Source of the DNA: Diploptera punctata
Lineage: Eukaryota > Arthropoda > Insecta > Blattodea > Blaberidae
Direction: 5' to 3'
Assembly (NCBI GenBank): GCA_030220185.1
Contig: JASPKZ010009674.1
Span: forward strand, 81,712 to 145,711
Length of the DNA: 64,000 nt
A model generated the notes under the pieces. It did not search any database, had not been told where the DNA came from, and worked only from the letters and a program-made list of their open reading frames with translations. Shown piece after piece: positions 24,301 to 39,300 of the stretch. The position numbers and the translations under genes are program-made. The stretch's first letter is position 1, and each line of letters begins with the position of its first letter.

Positions 24301-27300
24301 GCAGGACACAATAAGAGGATGATAATGACAAAAATTGTGTACTTGGCTTTACTGCTGCCATTACAATTTGCAAATGCCATTCTCAAGACTTTTATTATGG
24401 TGACTTTTCCAGCTTTCCTATTAGCTACTGACTCTTGTATGTTCATTTTGAGCTGCATCATTTGTATACTATGCAAGATAAAAACATTTAACACTGTAGC
24501 TATGTTTCCTATTAAAAGACTAGGTCTTTGGCAAATTTAAGAAAAGTCATGATGTTTATTTTAGGAAAAAAAGTTTATTTATATGGTATTGCATATAACT
24601 TTTTAGCCAATAAGGTATGTTTGTTTGGTACCTTATCTTAATACTAAAAGTAATCCCACAACAGGCCTCGGGAGGCCCTTGGGTAGTAGGAGGTTAAGGC
24701 TCCCACTTTTTCTAGACAATCGGCACTTGATGTCAGCCCTGCGTGACGGCCGCCTTGACCCCAGGGCCATAGTGCTGCCAAAAGGTTTTGGTCAGTTTAA
24801 AAATCCTGACCCCACTGGGACTTGAACCCTCGACCTTCCGACTTGTAGCGCAGTGCCTTAACCACTACGCTACGGCGTGCCCTATCTTAATACTATGTAT
24901 AAAAAAATATAATTGTCTTGCTGTGATAAGTAAAATTTTACTCTTATCATTGTACCCTTGTAATATTTGCATGTTTGGTTTTATACATAATTTGAATTAT
25001 ATTTAGCATAGACTGTATTTTCACTAATGATTATTTACTTTATGATTTAATTTTCAGCTGCAGATCCACAATCTGCAAGAAGGGATTTTCTTTCATATTG
25101 CCTCTCATTGATGCGAGCACACAATGCTGAACACCTAGACAGTTTGCCAATATTGGATGTGTCAGCCTTAAAACATATAGCCTATGTATTTGATGCTTTA
25201 ATTTATTATATGCGTTCTGGAACTGAAAATACAGAATCTGATGTTATAAGAGATGGAATCCAGATGGATGGCTGGAATGATCAGGTATGTTATAAATAAA
25301 AAACTGTTGATACGTACAAAAGAAAGTTATGAAGTAGTTTGTTTTAAAATAGATTAAACATTGAATTAGTAATCATCTTTAAATTTCACGATAATTAACA
25401 TTACCTCAAACATGTTTTACATGTTGCTCCCGTAATTTGCTCCATTTAATTGCAGTAGGTATAGTTATAAAACAATATCTCTTGAAGCATGTTTAGGTAA
25501 TTTTTAATTACTAGTAAAATTTAAGTGTGAAAGTCAATTCAGTTTATTTATGTTTAATATATTTGGCCTTCAGTCTTGAGTTCTGTAGTATAATTTCTGC
25601 AATTAAAACATTGACATAAAGAGTAAACTCAATATTTTGTCTATCACGTCACATTTTCTATATTCACAGCAGAATCAAAAGCAATACTGACAAACACTGA
25701 CAGAATTAAATACAAACTAGAATGCACACTCAAAATTCAGTACTATTTTTCTCATTTGTGTTTATATGGATATGATGCCAAAAGACGGTCTAAATTTTTT
25801 ACGCTTTCAGCTTTAATCTTCTTAAGAATCAAATGAATCGTGAATTCTTCTTACCTCTTAATTTAATCTTTTTTTATTATTCAAAAAAGGCGACAATGAT
25901 GCTCTTCTTTTAAATGTCATATCATCACCCTAACAAGACCCAAACAGTAGTTGCCCATTATTGAAAGGTTTCAGTGCTCTTGGTAATGGTGTTCAATATT
26001 AAGGATGTCTTGGTGAAATAATTTGGCCTGTTAATCGCTTATAGCTCCCAAATTTTCCACCAAGAATTAAGTGAAAATGCAAAAAGTAGATTTTAATGAT
26101 TCATCCACCACTATGGTCTTGTAGCATGCTGCCTTGTCGTGCAGCGGGCCCAGGTTCGATCCCCAATTGGGACAAGTTTCCTGGGTGATAGTTTTTTCGT
26201 GTTTTTTTTTTTTTTTTCACCTGTAAGACATATGTCACGTAACTTTAAGGCCCCAAACGGTCCCCGAACATCATTACCATCATTAACATATTCATTAAGT
26301 TTAGGTTAAGGCCTCTCCTGGCACATCTTTACCATCATCACCACCACCTATTACATATCATTGGGGATTGGGGCAGCGTAACTCCGCCTTCAGAAGTGGG
26401 TTACAATAATGTCATGCCAGGAGAGAGAATCCAGAATGTCGAAATAACAACATAGTAGCATTGAATAAAAAAATCAATGATTCTACACCCATCGTTCTTG
26501 TAGCTGACCAACAGGTCATTGGCAATGGAAACATTGTATATTTGAAGAGAAAAATATATGCCTAGACCAGGGTTTGAATCCAGGACCTTTGGCTTTCTAT
26601 GCCAATGCTCTAACAAACTGAAGTACCTAGGCCTCCAATATAAGTGCAAATTTTTCTCTTATACATAGTAAATAAGAAGACTTTTTATTGGCAATTTAAT
26701 CGCTACTTTATAAAAACTAATGGAAACATTATCATCTTTTTTCTTGTCTAAATCGTCTTTTCTGTTGTCCAAAAAACCTAGACAATTTACTTTCAAAGAT
26801 AGCAAAGCAGCTAATTCAGTATTTATGAGCTTGGTATCAGTGGCTGTATCTTTCAACAATTTTCTTATTTGTGGTCCATCAAATGTGCCTTCTTTCAGCT
26901 TTGTCTCTCTCAATTTGGGAACTTTTCTTTTATGATATTGAAGGCCTGACCTCCATTATCTAGATTTTTCATGAAGTTCTTCAAAGCCCAAACTTAACGT
27001 GAAGCAAAGGTTACATGTTAGGAGTAACAGATGAGGAAGGCATTTCAGCACAACTTGAATTTTTTTTTTGTTTATTGAAGAGTAAAAAGGTAAAAAGTTA
27101 AATATTTATATAAAAATGTTTTTATTATTAATTTCATACATCTCAATGATGGATAAATCATATTTGAAGAGAAAAATTATACGCTCAGACCGGGACTTGA
27201 ACCCGGGACCCTTGGTTTTCTAGTCCAAGTGCTCTACCATCTGAGCTACCTGAGCAAGTACCGATCCAAATGCAAATCCTTCTCTATATACGTTGTAATT

Positions 27301-30300
27301 CCCGCCCACCAAATGCTTTGAAGCCTTTGCTTCTATCTTTGCAAATGGCGGCCTCTATATTAAGAAGACATATTTGGGAATTATACATTACATTCAAGTC
27401 CCGGTCTGAGCGTATAATTTTTCTCTTTAAATGTGATTTATCCATCATTGAGATGTATGAAATTAATAATAAAAACATTGAAAATAGCCGTACTGGCATT
27501 TATAATGTAATGTATATTCCCAAATATGTCTTCTTAATATAGAGGTCGCCATTTGCAAAGATAGAAGCAAAGGCTTCAAAGCATTTGGTGGGCGGGAATT
27601 ACAATGTATATAGAGAAGGATTTGCTTTTGGATCGGTACTTGCTCAGGTAGCTCAGATGGTAGAGCACTTGGACTAGAAAACCAAGGGTCCCGGGTTCAA
27701 GTCCCGGTCTGAGCGCATAATTTTTCTCTTTAAATGTGATTTATATAAAACTTCATAATCTGCTGAGTAGAAGCATTGTACTTTACTCCATCTAAAGATT
27801 AATCAATTTTGATAAAATTATATTTAAATTAATGTTGGGAAGTAAACATTATGAGGTTATGTGATTAATAGTGAGTGGAGAACATATTTTAACGACTCTC
27901 CTCATACAATTTCAAATTTCTTTGATACCAACAATTTCAGACAACATCTTGTCCCTCTTCAGTCATGACTTCCATTGATGAAATTCTCTGGTTGTTGATT
28001 TCTCTCTTGTGCTGTCATCTTTGGTTGGGATTATAAATTTTTAAATTAAATTTTTATCCATCGGAATATCGAAGTTCATAAATAGATATTTATTCTTCTG
28101 AAACTGTCAATTCCAACGGTTTGTCTAATTAATCAGTTGAGTTGGTAATCAAATGGTAAAGAGAAAAATTTATGCCTGAACCGGGAATCGAACCCCGAAC
28201 CTTCAGCTTTCCGTGCTGATGCTCTAACCATTGAGCTAATCCAGGCTTCCTTCCCATCCAAGCATAAATCCTTCCGTTACCTTACTGTCTTGGTCCTACA
28301 TTCAAATGCTATTAATCATCATTCACAAATACACAATGAATGGCTTCTACCTGAAGAAGACATGAAGGGACTCCACATAGCTATAGCATTATTTATTAAA
28401 TTAATATTAAGAAGCTAAAGCTTAATTAAGTTATGTAGATAGGAAATAACACTATGAGGTTCTTTAATATTGTTTATTTTTTATTATTTCACTCACCTCA
28501 TACTAAGAAGCTAAAGCTTCTTAATATAGCTATAGCTATGTGGAGTCCCTTCATGTCTTCTTCAGGTAGAAGCCATTCATTGTGTATTTGTGAATGATGA
28601 TTAATAGCATTTGAATGTAGGACCAAGACAGTAAGGTAACGGAAGGATTTATGCTTGGATGGGAAGGAAGCCTGGATTAGCTCAATGGTTAGAGCATCAG
28701 CACGGAAAGCTGAAGGTTCGGGGTTCGATTCCTGGTTCAGGCATAAATTTTTCTCTTTACCATTTGATTACAATAATTTAGTAGTGTACTTTAATATACT
28801 TATTTCAATCATAGTAACAGCTTTAGCTTCTTAATATTAATTTAATAAATTGAATTGGTGTTTACTTGATGAAAATCCATATTTATTAATTAAGTAAAAA
28901 TAAAACTTAGTTTTATTTGATTTTCATATTCATCTAATTGTTTCAACAGTTTTGCCTCTTTTCCAATTTCCAATTTTATGATGTTCTAGCAAACTATATG
29001 CAGCAATTGCTGATTTTTCAATTTCACAATTTTTAATATTAATAAGATTGCTTAGTTTATGTTGAAAAGTTATGTTGGATTTAAAAAAAATTATTGGTAT
29101 TTTAGAGATTTGAACTGTAATTGGAGGAATTTTAAATTTTCTGATCCTTATTAATAGACTGAGACATGGAGTCTATAGAAACATTGTTATTTTGAATTCT
29201 TGGACTCGTTGGTACATTATTTTTATATTGTTTAGGTTTCAGTTTTTCTGACTATAATGTTTTAACATCTATTTCAAGATTTTTAGAAGAGGAAAAACTG
29301 ATTTCAAGTGGTTATATCAACTACAGCTTGTGTTTCATTAGTTGATGAGGCAAGTGCATTAATTGGTAGAAGTTTTATTCAGTAATTACCAGTCAGGTTC
29401 TGATCTCATTTCAACTTATTTACTTTACCATAGATTTTATTCAGACTTGACTTCGTAGTTTTATAATTAGGCTCATATTTCCTATTTTGAATTCTATAGG
29501 AAAAATCACTATGAGGTTTAATTAATTCAGTTTGGATTCTCTGTTCTGGACAATTCAGAAGTTGGAACCTCCTGGAACTGGCTTAGGTTTCACTGGAATA
29601 GTTATTGTACTTGTGGAAGTTACCACAATATTGGTAGTAGATGTGGATAATCTTTCCATTAAGCGCAGTCCCAGGCAGACATCACGCGCATGCGCCAACA
29701 AATGCGAAGCAGTTTACTCTATGGAATATTGCTATGCAGCCAACATTATACATGCTATTTAACAAACCTAAAAGCTAACCTAATGCAATTCAAGTACTTT
29801 AACCTGTGAAAGACCAACCTAAAAGCTAACCTAACGCAATTTAAGCACTCTAACCTGTGAAAGAATGCAATGCCCAAAAATAAATAGTAAGTTCTCAAAT
29901 TCTGAAGTACATAACCTATAAATTAATTAGTCATTTTTACATCTTACCTTATATTTCATGTTTTATTAAACACGGTAACTACAGTTTTCAAATGATCTTG
30001 TCATTCATTTTCAACCGCCATTATGACTACCGGATATTCGTTGGAATCTCCCTCTATAACGTTGCCATCTGGTGTTGATTTGATGAACTTCGAGATATCG
30101 TTGCCATCTGGTATTGATTTGATGAACTTCGAGATGAGGTCACGTTCATCCGGAATGTCGAAATTCATGGATTTAAATTTGTTCTTCTGAATAAATATTT
30201 TCTCCCAAACATCTCGAAGTTCATCAAATCAATACCAGATGGCAATGATATCTCGAAGTTCATCAAATCAACACCAGATGGCAACGTTATAGAGGGAGAT

Positions 30301-33300
30301 TCCAACGAATATCCGGTAGTCATAATGGCGGTTGAAAATGAATGACAAGATCATTTGAAAACTATAGTTACCGTGTTTGAAAAACATGAAATATGAGGTA
30401 AGATGTAAAAATGACTCATTAATTTATTAATTAAGAACCTCATAATGTGTTTCCCATTTTTAACTTTGAATACATACCTATGTTGGCTGCACTGTTGTAT
30501 AGAATATTCTTTAAAATCAATGTGGCTGCCTCGTCTTCATGTTACGTATATAGTAATATCATAGAAAAATATGTTCAAGTAATCGTTATAAAAAATGTAA
30601 AATAACATCCTCATAAGAGTACTCGACAATTTCATTATTATTCCTTCATTAGAAGAGCATTGGTTATATTAATTCTAATTATGGAAGTAAGTTTGCCATT
30701 ATATTTTGAGATTTTTTTTTGCCATAATTAAGTTCTGAATTATCAGGGAAGTCCTGAGTCCCATTGAAACTCGTAAATTAACTAGGATGATAAAAAAGCC
30801 CTATACTTCGGTTACTAAAACAGTCTAGGTAAATTAAATCAACTACAGAACACTGAAAACACTATATTTGAAAAGAAAAATATTCGCCTAGACTGGGGTA
30901 TCTGAGCTCAGATGGAAGAGCATTGACATATAAAGTCAAAGGTCCTGGGTTCAAACACCCAGTCTAGGCGTATATTTTTCTTTTCAAATATGATTTGTCC
31001 ATCATTAAGATGTTTAAAAATGAATAAATTAACATTGAAAGAAGCACTACTGGCTTTATAAGTAATGTTTAAATTCCCAATAAAAAGTCTTCTTAATAAA
31101 GAAGCTGCCATTTGCAAAAATCGTAGCAACGGCTCGTAGTATTTGGGGTTAGGGAATTAACTATGTGTAAGAGAAAAATACGCGTTTAGATTGGAGGCCT
31201 AGGTGGCTCAGATGGAAGAGCATTGACATAGAAAGTCAAAGGTCCTGGGTTCAAACCCCAGTCTATGCGTATATTTTCTTTTCAAATATAATTTGTCCAT
31301 CATTAAGATGTTTAAAAATTCACTGCAGATTTTTGTATTTCAAGTCCTGCACTAGGCAGATAGATGGCATTAATGTGGTCTATTTCTAATTTATGTACCA
31401 CTTAACATAGATGATAAGTCTTGTGTTATGAATAGAGAGATGATGATGATGATGATGATGATGAGAAGAAAGAAAGTGAAATCCTTGTGCTGGCATATAG
31501 CTTTTTCCTGTTGAAAAGTACCATTGGTACCGCGGGCTTAACTTCCCCATCTGCTGTTAACAGTACCACATGCATTCTCAACATATGTACTGTGAAGGGA
31601 TTTGGTATTTAATCCAGACAACATCAGTAGCATGATCAAACCATAGAGAAACTTCGAATAGAGGGGAAACTGAGCACAGTGACATCTAAAAAATTTCGGT
31701 CGTTTACGATGAACTACAATGAGCAAACTACAATGGTAGCGCTGTTTCGTAGTAACAGAATATGTAACTAAATAAAACAAATGCAAGGCACACGGCGTGT
31801 TCACCGGTGTTCACTCGGGATTATGGGAAGTTAGCCATTTTGTAAATTTAAAATTTAACTGCTATCCTTTCGTTCTATGTAGACGGTACTGTAAATTATC
31901 GAAAGTTAAAATCATTACTTAGATTTTATTTTACTCTAATTTGTAAGTAATTTCAAGCTTCTCTACATTTTTAATGTGAATCTATTTTCAAAGATAAACC
32001 TACTAGAAGTGATAAAATTCTAAGATTTGTTAGGTTAGGAAGAGTGATGTTAGTGTACAGCCATTTCTAATAAACATTTTAAAAATGTGACTTTATAATG
32101 GATTTCAGATGTACGACATGGCTAAGGTTCTTTAATAAATATTGTATAAAATATGTATGTGAGAATAAGGGGGTAGGTCAATTGTACATATTTATTAAAA
32201 GAGCTCATAATGCACGTTTTTAAATTTTAATAAACGAAAATAAATTAACATGTTTTATTTATTTCCATTCTTCCCTTCTGTTAAAATTAAAGAAAATCTC
32301 TAGTTCTGAGAGACTGGGTATACATAATTCCAGAATTTAAGATTAATTAATACGTTATTTATTCCTATAAAAGTTAAATTCCATGATTATTAACCAGATG
32401 GCGTTATATAATTATAATTCATAATTTTACCACCAGGCGGTGCTGAATTTCATATTAGTACCAGAAAAAAATCGAAAAAATTTAGATGTAGTTAGTTATA
32501 CTACACTAGCGCCGCTTTATGGCATGTACGCGAAACTTGCCTACTTTCTTCTCTGGTACTCTGTGATCAAACAGTTAAAAATTGTATATTACCACATGTC
32601 CTAGCCCCAAAATTGAAATTCCACTTTTTAAATTTTCAACCCGACCAGGAATCAAATGCGAACCACTAGGCAGGAGGCAGGCAATCTACCGCTTCAGCTA
32701 AACTACAACAATATAAAAAAATAAAAATATATTATGTAATGTTCAAATTAAATAAAAATAAGTAAAACCACACGTTACAAAATGTCCACCATAGTATATT
32801 TGAAGTTTAAAGCTATTAAATGTTGGATTATATTTCTCAAGTGGAATGTTGCCTGGAGTACATTTGTAACCTTCTGAATATCTTATATTATCATTCAAAG
32901 TTAAAATTGGGAAACACATTATGAGGTTCTTAATTAATAAATTAAGAGTCATTTTAACATCTTACCTCATATTTCATGGTTTTCAAACACGGTAACTATA
33001 GTTTTCAAATGATCTTGTCATTCATTTTCAACCGCCATTATGACTACCGGATATTCGTTGGAATCTCCCTCTATAACGTTGCCATCTGGTGTTGATTTGA
33101 CGAACTTTGAGATATCGTTGCCATCTGGTGTTGATTCGATGAACTTCGAGATGAGGTCACGTTCATCCGGAATGTCGAAATTCATAGATTTAAATTTGTT
33201 CTTCTGTATAAATATTTTCTCCCAAACTGTCAAATCCAAAGGTTTTTCCAAATGTTTTTGACAGTTTGGGAGAAAATATTTATACAGAAGAACAAATTTA

Positions 33301-36300
33301 AATCTATGAATTTCGACATTCCAGATGAACGTGACCTCATCTCGAAGTTCATCGAATCAACACCAGATGGCAACGATATCTCAAAGTTTGTCAAATCAAC
33401 ACCAGATGGCAATGTTATAGAGGGAGATTCCAACGAATATCCGGTAGTCATAATGGCGGTTGAAAATGAATGACAAGATCATTTGAAAACTATAGTTACC
33501 GTGTTTGAAAAACATGAAATATGAGGTAAGATATTGTTTATTTTTTATTATTTCACTCACCTCATTTTAACATCTTACCTCATTAAGTTATGTAGATAGG
33601 AAATAACACTATGAGGTTCTTTAATATTGTTATTTTTTATTATTTCACTCACCTCATACTTCATAATCATAGCAGACCCTGGGTTTCTTCACATAATTTG
33701 TGACATTGTCAATGCTGCGTCACGTTCACAAGTTGTGAACGTGACGCAGCATTGACAATGTCCACAATTATGTGAAGAAACCCAGGGTCTGCTATGAATT
33801 ATGAAGTATGAGGTGAGTGAAATAATAAAAAATAAACAATATTAAAGAACCTCATAGTGTTATTTCCTATCTACATAACTTATGAGGTAAGATGTTAAAA
33901 TGACTCATTAATTTATATTATCATACTTGGCATAAATGCTTTTATGTAACAGATTTTAAAAATACAATTTGCAGCAAAGAATATTATCAAAGAAAGTGTG
34001 AAACTTTTTTTGGTGTAATATTTTAAATTTAACACTTTCCAGTGAAAAGAAAAATTAACACTTCCACCCTGGACATCGTTCTCTGTATGGGGATGCTATC
34101 CATTACACCATTCAACCTACAATACAAATACTTTTTTTAATAGAAGCCGGCTGTTGGCCACTGTCTATCTGCCTTTGGATGATTTGAGAATTGTTTATGT
34201 GGAAAGAAATGTTAATGTTTGTATCATAGCTTGAATCGTGTGATGAATAGCTTCCTCATACAGAGAACAAGATGTACAGGCTTCAAGTTCTAGTTCAAGC
34301 ATTAATTTTTTTCTTTTCAAAATAAAGTCTGAAACATTTAAAATATATGTAATGCATTTTAAAATACTATTGTTGAGGTACATGTGTGCCCTATTTTGAT
34401 ATGCAGTAATAAATACTATTTTTTTTATTGATTAAGTAAATTATTGTGCACAGCTAAGCAATTACAGTTAATGGTAAAGACAAAATCCATCATAATGTCA
34501 TCTTGACGTAGAAACATCCCAATTGTATTTTGAACGATGGTTCACTGCTGTGGAGTAAAGAAGGGATAAGAGAAAAAGTTAAAGAGAGAGTTTTATGCTT
34601 CGATGGGAAGGAATTCATGGGTAGCTCAGTGGTAGAGCCGAAGGTCCTGTGTTCAAATTCCAATTCAGCAGAAATTTTTCTCTTTACATTAATACCAATT
34701 TTTTATCATTGAATAGAAATTTGTTAGCTTTTTATTAAATAATTAACGATGATTTGTAGGATGAAAATGACAATGATGAAGGTGAAGATGAGCTCAACCA
34801 GTCGCAACATTCAGTGGCTATGGAGATAGATTCTATGGATGACCAGGATGCTGTGAATCATAGTACCAGTGGAATTAATGCTTCTACTAGTGGACAGAAT
34901 CAAGGACGTAAAAATCCATTTCTGCAGCGTTCTGATTCCACATTATGTTTGGGATGTCCTCCTCCAGATCCATTTGATACACCAATGTCAGAAGCTCTGC
35001 CTCTTGCAGATCAACCACACTTATTGCAACCAAATGCCAGGAGAGAAGAATTATTTGGAATGCCAAAACAGCCTATTACAGTTCCACCTTCAGGTATATA
35101 TACAATAAATTTAGTAGGAAGTATCACTATGAGGTACTAATAATTAAATATTAAAAAATGCTTCACCTAGCTCATATATTTATCTTCTTTATAGGCCAGT
35201 TTCAGAATTTTTCCATCTTCAGATGGAAGAAGAAGCAGTACATAACCACAAGAGAACAGTTTGTGGAAATACTGAAGATGAAATAATTCTGAAACCGGTC
35301 TAAAAAGAAAACAAAATATGAAGTGAGGTGGTACATTTTAATATTATATATACATAGTAACTTTTTTTAATCAACATTTGCATTTTGTGATATGATATTC
35401 TATTTAATTCATTTCTGACTTCTATACCTGGTTGGGTTAATTTTGTCTTATTGTATAAATAAAGGGAAGATATTTATTTCCCTTTCTTACATTTTAAAGG
35501 AATTGTTAGAATTTCCCACATTTCTTAATCTTTTTTTTTTATTCTGCATCCACAAATTAATGAATGATCTTTGAAATTCTACTTTTTATTTCCTCTGTGC
35601 CTAGCTAAGTAAAACAAAATATAATGCTATATGTGGGAACTGAAACTAGTTAGATACTTCATATTGGCTCTAGACCAATGCTCTACCGACCGAGCCACCT
35701 GGACGAGTTCCAATCTAAACGCAAATCTTTCTCTTATATACATTGTTAATTTCCGCGCACCAAATGCTATGAAACCTTTGCTTCTATCTTTGCAAAAGGC
35801 GGCTTCTTTATTAAGAAGGCATTTATTTGGGAAGTTTATATTACATTATAAAGCCAGTACGGCTTCTTTGGATGTTTTTATTGTTCATTTCATACATCTC
35901 AATGATGGATAAATCATACTTGAAAAGAAAAATTATACACTCACTAGAACTCAAACCCTGGACCTTTGGCTTTCTAGGCCAATGCTCTACCAAACGAGTT
36001 ATATACCTAATGAGTTGATATTTTTCACTATACTTGAAAAATTAACACCAACTCTTCAGAAATCATAATTATTTTTCTATTTAATTTTTCTTAATATTCG
36101 TAAGGCAAAATTTTATTAATCTGAATTAATTAGACAGTAATCATGGTGCTGTATATGTTAACCACTAAATCAGATCATTAGATGCAGGAGTTCACCTGAA
36201 ATAAACATTTAAAAATTGCTTTAGTGGTTACAGTTTTCTATGTTTGCAACATAACTCGGCATATGCTATTAAAATAAACCGAGGGTATTTGAATTTGTTA

Positions 36301-39300
36301 TTTTATTACCAAATCTAAAATTATGATTTAGTTGATTTTCAGCCATTTTCAAATCCAAGTCTTTAATTATTGTCAAGCACCAACTTGCTAGACCTAATGT
36401 GGCTTCACTGGAGCTCCTTTAGCTCACTCTTTTCAGGTTTGTTGTTAGGCATTCACATCAATCTTGGAGGTACCAGGAACATTATCCCTAATGTACATCA
36501 CCCTAACACCCTATTTTAAGGTAACCATCTCCCACAGTGTGGATGGATGTGGGAAAAAAATTAAATTTGTATGTGGAATAATACATAAAACAGGAAGATA
36601 CAAAATGATGAAATTAGTGAGACATTAAAGGTAGAAAAATGACAACAGACATATAGTTACTAGATTAAAATAGCATGTGGAAAAGGGAAGACTGCCACAG
36701 AGAATGTTAAATCTGAAGGTATAAGGAAGACCATGGGAAAGATGGATTAAACATGTAAAGAAACACAAAAAAAAAGACAAAATTGGGAAGAATTGAAGAA
36801 AAGAATGGAAAGATAGAGTTGAATGGAGTCATATTTGGAATCGACTTTCCAAAAGGAGGACATAAAATGATAATGTTGATGATTCATTGTAGCTCCTAAA
36901 AAGTAATGCAATAGAGCACCTGAAAAATGTACTCTCTGGATCTGCCAACAGTTATTAGGATACGTACAGAGTTATTCAGAAATATGGCTATACGTTTGAT
37001 TGCTTTTTGTGAAGAAAATATTATTATTAAAGCAAATATGATGTTATCATTGGAAAGGGGATCCTTCAATTACAATAATAAAACAAAACAAATCACTGCT
37101 CACGTGCAGCTTGGCAGGTTGATTTTTGTGGGCTAGCATCGAACGCTTCCACAATTCTCTTCGTTGTTTCTGCATCCATGTTAATGCGAGGCCTTCCAGG
37201 AGGTTTGATTTTCTGCATCTTCCCATTTGCAGCAGTCGTTTTCTCCACTTCCCCACAGTCGACGGCTGCAATGCTATGTTAAACTCACGTCTTGCCCGTC
37301 TTGCAGCCTCACGATCATTAGCATACATTATTGGCCATGCAGCAATTGTAATTCGCTGTTGCATATTCAATGCCATTTTGACAAATGACGTAAGTTCTAC
37401 ACTGTTTGTTTTATTCCATTGTTGTAATTTGAATAATTGCCTTTCCGACGGTAATTTCATATTTCCTGTAATGATAATATTTTCATCACACAATGCGATC
37501 AAACGTATAGCCATATTTATGATTCACCCCGTAGATGTTGGTCTTATAGTCTTTATCAAATATTAAATCAGTAGAAACCCAATTTAATGTCGTTACAATA
37601 TAATTGATTACGATGCGGAGGAAGGTGTGTCCCCCGATAAAAAAATACAATACTGTATTAATTTTGTAATTTCAATTTTTAAAATCGTAACAGGCATTGG
37701 CCTAATACTTGGAAGGAAGAAGAAGAAGAAGAAGAAAAATAAAAATAAATACATAACTCTAATATACAACAGCCTGCATAAAGCATTTCTGCAGTAGAAT
37801 TATCACCAGAAGTCAGGTATAACACACACCTCAGTAGATAAAGACTTTCATTTTGAGGTTGTAAATTTGCACTCCGAAGATTTCATAAAACAAGAAGAAA
37901 ACAAGTGATAAATAAGGTACTCTTCAGACAGATATAGAAATTGGTAAACAATTCAAGAATTTACATACCACCCTTTGATATTTAATAAGTTTCAAAAAAT
38001 TATTATAGTTTGAATAAATTAATCCAAATCAACAAAAATGAAAAGATTGAAGACGGCAACAAATCAGGGATTTATCAAATTGATTGTAAAGATTGTGAAA
38101 AGATATACACAGGGAAAAAAGAAAGGAATTTAAAGACAAGATTGAAAGAACGCTTTAGAAATGTTAAAAATGGAGAAATAGAAAAATCTCCAATAGCTGC
38201 ACATGCATTGTCAGAGAAAAACAGAATTGAAACTAAGGCAGAATTACTTGAAGAGGTAGTAAAATCTAAGGAAATTTACATATGCAAGAATAAAAAGAAA
38301 ACCATGAATTTCATAATTCCCAGTGAAAAGGAGAGGTGCTTGATTTGGAAGTTCAATAGAGAGCGCAGGAATCAATTTACAGGAGGGACAACTGCAAGAC
38401 GGCATTTGTGAAGCATCGAAAATGTCACAAAGTTAAATGACGAAAACCGGGTCTGCATAAAAATCAAGGAATATGAGGTGAGTAAAAAACAATTCAAATA
38501 TAATTACGGTCTTACTAATAAAAATCTCTTATATTGGCTTTCAGCAGTTGTTTAGTTATTAAATATATAAGCCTTATGTAGATCATGTATAATTTCCTTA
38601 CTAATAAACGTTGTGCAGGAGCTATATAACAATACAACCGTTACACACGATACGTCACATATTCGTCATCATTATGACGTCAGAACATATTACGCGCAGT
38701 TTGTAACAGAAAGAAAACGACATCGACTAGTGATTAATTGTGTAAGAAATGAGTATGGATAATTGGGGAGGTACGGAAAAAAATAAGTGTGTTTTAGTTT
38801 AATATACATTTTCCTTCAAGCTACGTCAAATATATCGTAGAATTAGTTTCACAGATAATGTGCTGCCATCTAACGTCAAGAATTTCGAACAATTCTTGGA
38901 AGCTAATAAGTTTTTCCCATTACTTATGAATTATATGCAGTATTTTAAGATGCGTTAGATAACATTCAAAATAGTAGGAAATGTTACCGACAACAGAATA
39001 ACACTTTAAGCGAAAAAAAAAAATTGCGGTCCGATCGGGAATCAAACCTACGACCTCACGGACCGTAGTCAGAAGCTCTAACCACAAGACTATCAAGCTA
39101 ACATACAACGTGCTGCAATAATAATACCTCTATAATATACATATTTATATCAGTATGTGTATTACGTATTAATGATGCAAGAACGTTTTGTTAAAATAAT
39201 ATTATCAAGCATTTAAACTACATTCAGGTTAATCTTGTCTACAGCAACTATTGTAGAACATATTCTTTGTGAATCAATGTTCAACTTTAAAATATTATTA

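Larger units (their letters stand above)
25880..26990 (-). pseudogene. Fragmented transposon-type gene (KEG..GPQI family), split by SINEs
   Basis: The minus strand at 26700-26990 reads [20 protein letters not shown], then [19 protein letters not shown]. Further on (25890-26100) it reads VENLGAISD and [16 protein letters not shown]. These match two successive parts of an uncharacterised protein found in many copies in arthropod genomes, often taken as transposon-derived. Two SINE copies lie between the parts. Stops and frameshifts show it is dead. The identification is from memory of the family pattern. Confidence 0.55.

Noticed and set aside
33018..33473. Two overlapping novel genes on opposite strands
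   Set aside because: The same peptide is read on both strands because the sequence is a PLE palindrome.
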